64,000 nucleotides of DNA. Origin: Diacronema lutheri (lineage: Eukaryota > Haptophyta > Pavlovophyceae > Pavlovales > Pavlovaceae). Below the pieces are notes generated by a model that saw only the letters and a program-made list of their open reading frames with translations, was not told the DNA's origin and ran no database searches. The DNA is taken from contig JAGTXO010000059.1 of NCBI GenBank assembly GCA_019448385.1, positions 142,392 to 206,391 on the forward strand, written 5' to 3'. A program made the translations under genes and the position numbers. The stretch's first letter is position 1. Every line of letters starts with the position of its first letter. Of this stretch, positions 63,631-64,000 are shown one piece after another.

Positions 63631-63957
63631 AGGGGGGTAGGGGGTTCGGGGTAGGGGGTTGGGGGTAGGAAGGGAGGGATACGGAGTTCGAGGGGAGGGA
63701 GGGGAGCAGCAGCAGCTGGGGCCAGAGGGCCCAAGGGCGGAACCAACACCGGCGCAGCGCCGGAAGACGGGCGCGGCGCGCGCACTCGCGGAAGCCGCCC
63801 TGGTCGAAGAAGGGGTGACGCATCAGCTCCTCGCACGAGCCGCGCTCGCCGGGCTCGTAGGCGAGGCAGGCGCGGACGAAGGAGAGGGTGGTCTCGTCGA
63901 AGGTGGGGAAGCGTGCCTCGAGGGGCTCGAGCTCGGTCACCTCGGGGACGTTGATGC
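61285..63957 (-). CDS. CDKL-type Ser/Thr protein kinase, C-terminal part (5' end outside window)
   Basis: Exons in coding order: 63957-63786, 63582-62796 and 62394-61285 (stop). The gene continues past the window end, since bases 63958-64000 are intron with a G tract (C on the coding strand). The first visible exon is the end of a CMGC kinase fold: GINVPEVTELEPLEARFPTF, TTLSFVRACLAYEPGERGSC and EELMRHPFFDQGGF. It joins REWFEDELRRILERDAAEFK, as in cyclin-dependent-kinase-like (CDKL) proteins, many of which act in cilia or flagella. The rest is Gly-rich and disordered, with poly-Gly runs, then SSFQSTGTSLAKKRLQANAN and ending HAPYGKGPKRF. The catalytic core is not in the window, so activity cannot be judged. 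The subfamily is inferred from the C-lobe only. Confidence 0.75.
62335..62356. repeat. 22-bp perfect palindrome in the kinase coding sequence
   Basis: Arms GTCCGGTCCGG and CCGGACCGGAC with no spacer, preceded by alternating CCGGTACC. Codes for part of ESGPAGPDGTG in the disordered tail. Confidence 0.85.
62544..62795 (-). repeat. 49-50 bp minisatellite, 5 copies, filling the donor side of the last intron
   Basis: On the plus strand the unit is TTGTCCGGCGCAGTCCGGCA, GCACAGGAGGGCAGGC and a variable GCGGGCGCAG or AAGGCGCAG end. The array ends at 62795, which is the first base of the intron on the coding strand (GTGCGTGCGCC). The host intron is 62395-62795. Confidence 0.93.
63587..63663 (-). repeat. 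About 40-base G run in a kinase intron
   Basis: Plus strand 63587-63629 is pure G (pure C on the coding strand), followed by GTAGGGGG repeats. It sits a few bases from the acceptor at 63583, so it is the polypyrimidine tract of this 203-bp intron. Confidence 0.9.
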
Positions 63958-64000
63958 CTGGGTGGGGGAGAGGGGGGGGGGGGGGTCCGGGCAGGGGGGG

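Noticed and set aside
1-64000. tRNA, rRNA, snRNA genes or bacterial-type ribosome binding sites
   Set aside because: None recognised on either strand by eye. A covariance-model scan would be needed to exclude small RNA genes.

Overview
This is a 64 kb window of a very GC-rich, intron-bearing nuclear genome of a eukaryote. I read it as a unicellular alga with a secondary plastid. A haptophyte, possibly a pavlovophyte, is my best guess, but the taxon is inference only. The reasons are: spliceosomal introns with donors mostly GTGCG and acceptors mostly GCAG; some GC-AG introns and one GA-AG intron; a plastid terminal oxidase whose N-terminus looks like a signal peptide followed by a transit peptide; and an algal-type SPPP-rich surface protein. 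I see no rRNA, tRNA, CRISPR array or bacterial operon. Exon joins were made by hand. In every multi-exon model the phases close, and the summed exon length is a multiple of three in every complete model.

Layout. 1-3474 (+): 3' part of an unknown Ala/Gly-rich protein. 4486-4752 (-): small Ser/Asp-rich ORF. 4874-9538: a decayed stretch with a frameshifted Pif1/Helitron-type helicase remnant and ORF pieces. 9634-12884 (+): PTOX, 6 exons. 12985-18950 (-): protein with two cyclic-nucleotide-binding-like domains and coiled coil, 5 exons. 19041-24735 (+): unknown protein, 5 exons. 25069-27328 (+): four-helix membrane protein, 6 exons. 27486-33048 (-): large polytopic membrane protein, 7 exons. 33173-35373 (+): unknown protein, 5 exons. 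35486-36343 (+): Sm protein F, 4 exons. 36604-46200 (+): TRPC4AP-like protein, 6 exons. 46736-49912 (-): SPPP-rich type I membrane protein, 1 exon. 50072-51289 (+): SAM methyltransferase. 51555-61016 (+): POLQ/HELQ-type helicase with a GRF zinc finger and an exonuclease-like region but no polymerase domain, 4 exons. 61285-64000 (-): CDKL-type kinase, partial.

Gene packing is tight. Divergent pairs share 90-160 bp and convergent pairs are 100-270 bp apart. The genes are unrelated housekeeping, membrane and repair functions, not a pathway cluster.

The most unusual feature is the introns. Many carry a private minisatellite (15, 19, 32, 37, 46, 46, about 50, 53 or 70 bp units), and many have long pure-C tracts on the sense strand. 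In at least two introns the repeat unit starts at, or recreates, the 5' splice site of the host intron. This suggests intron growth by repeated duplication of the donor region.
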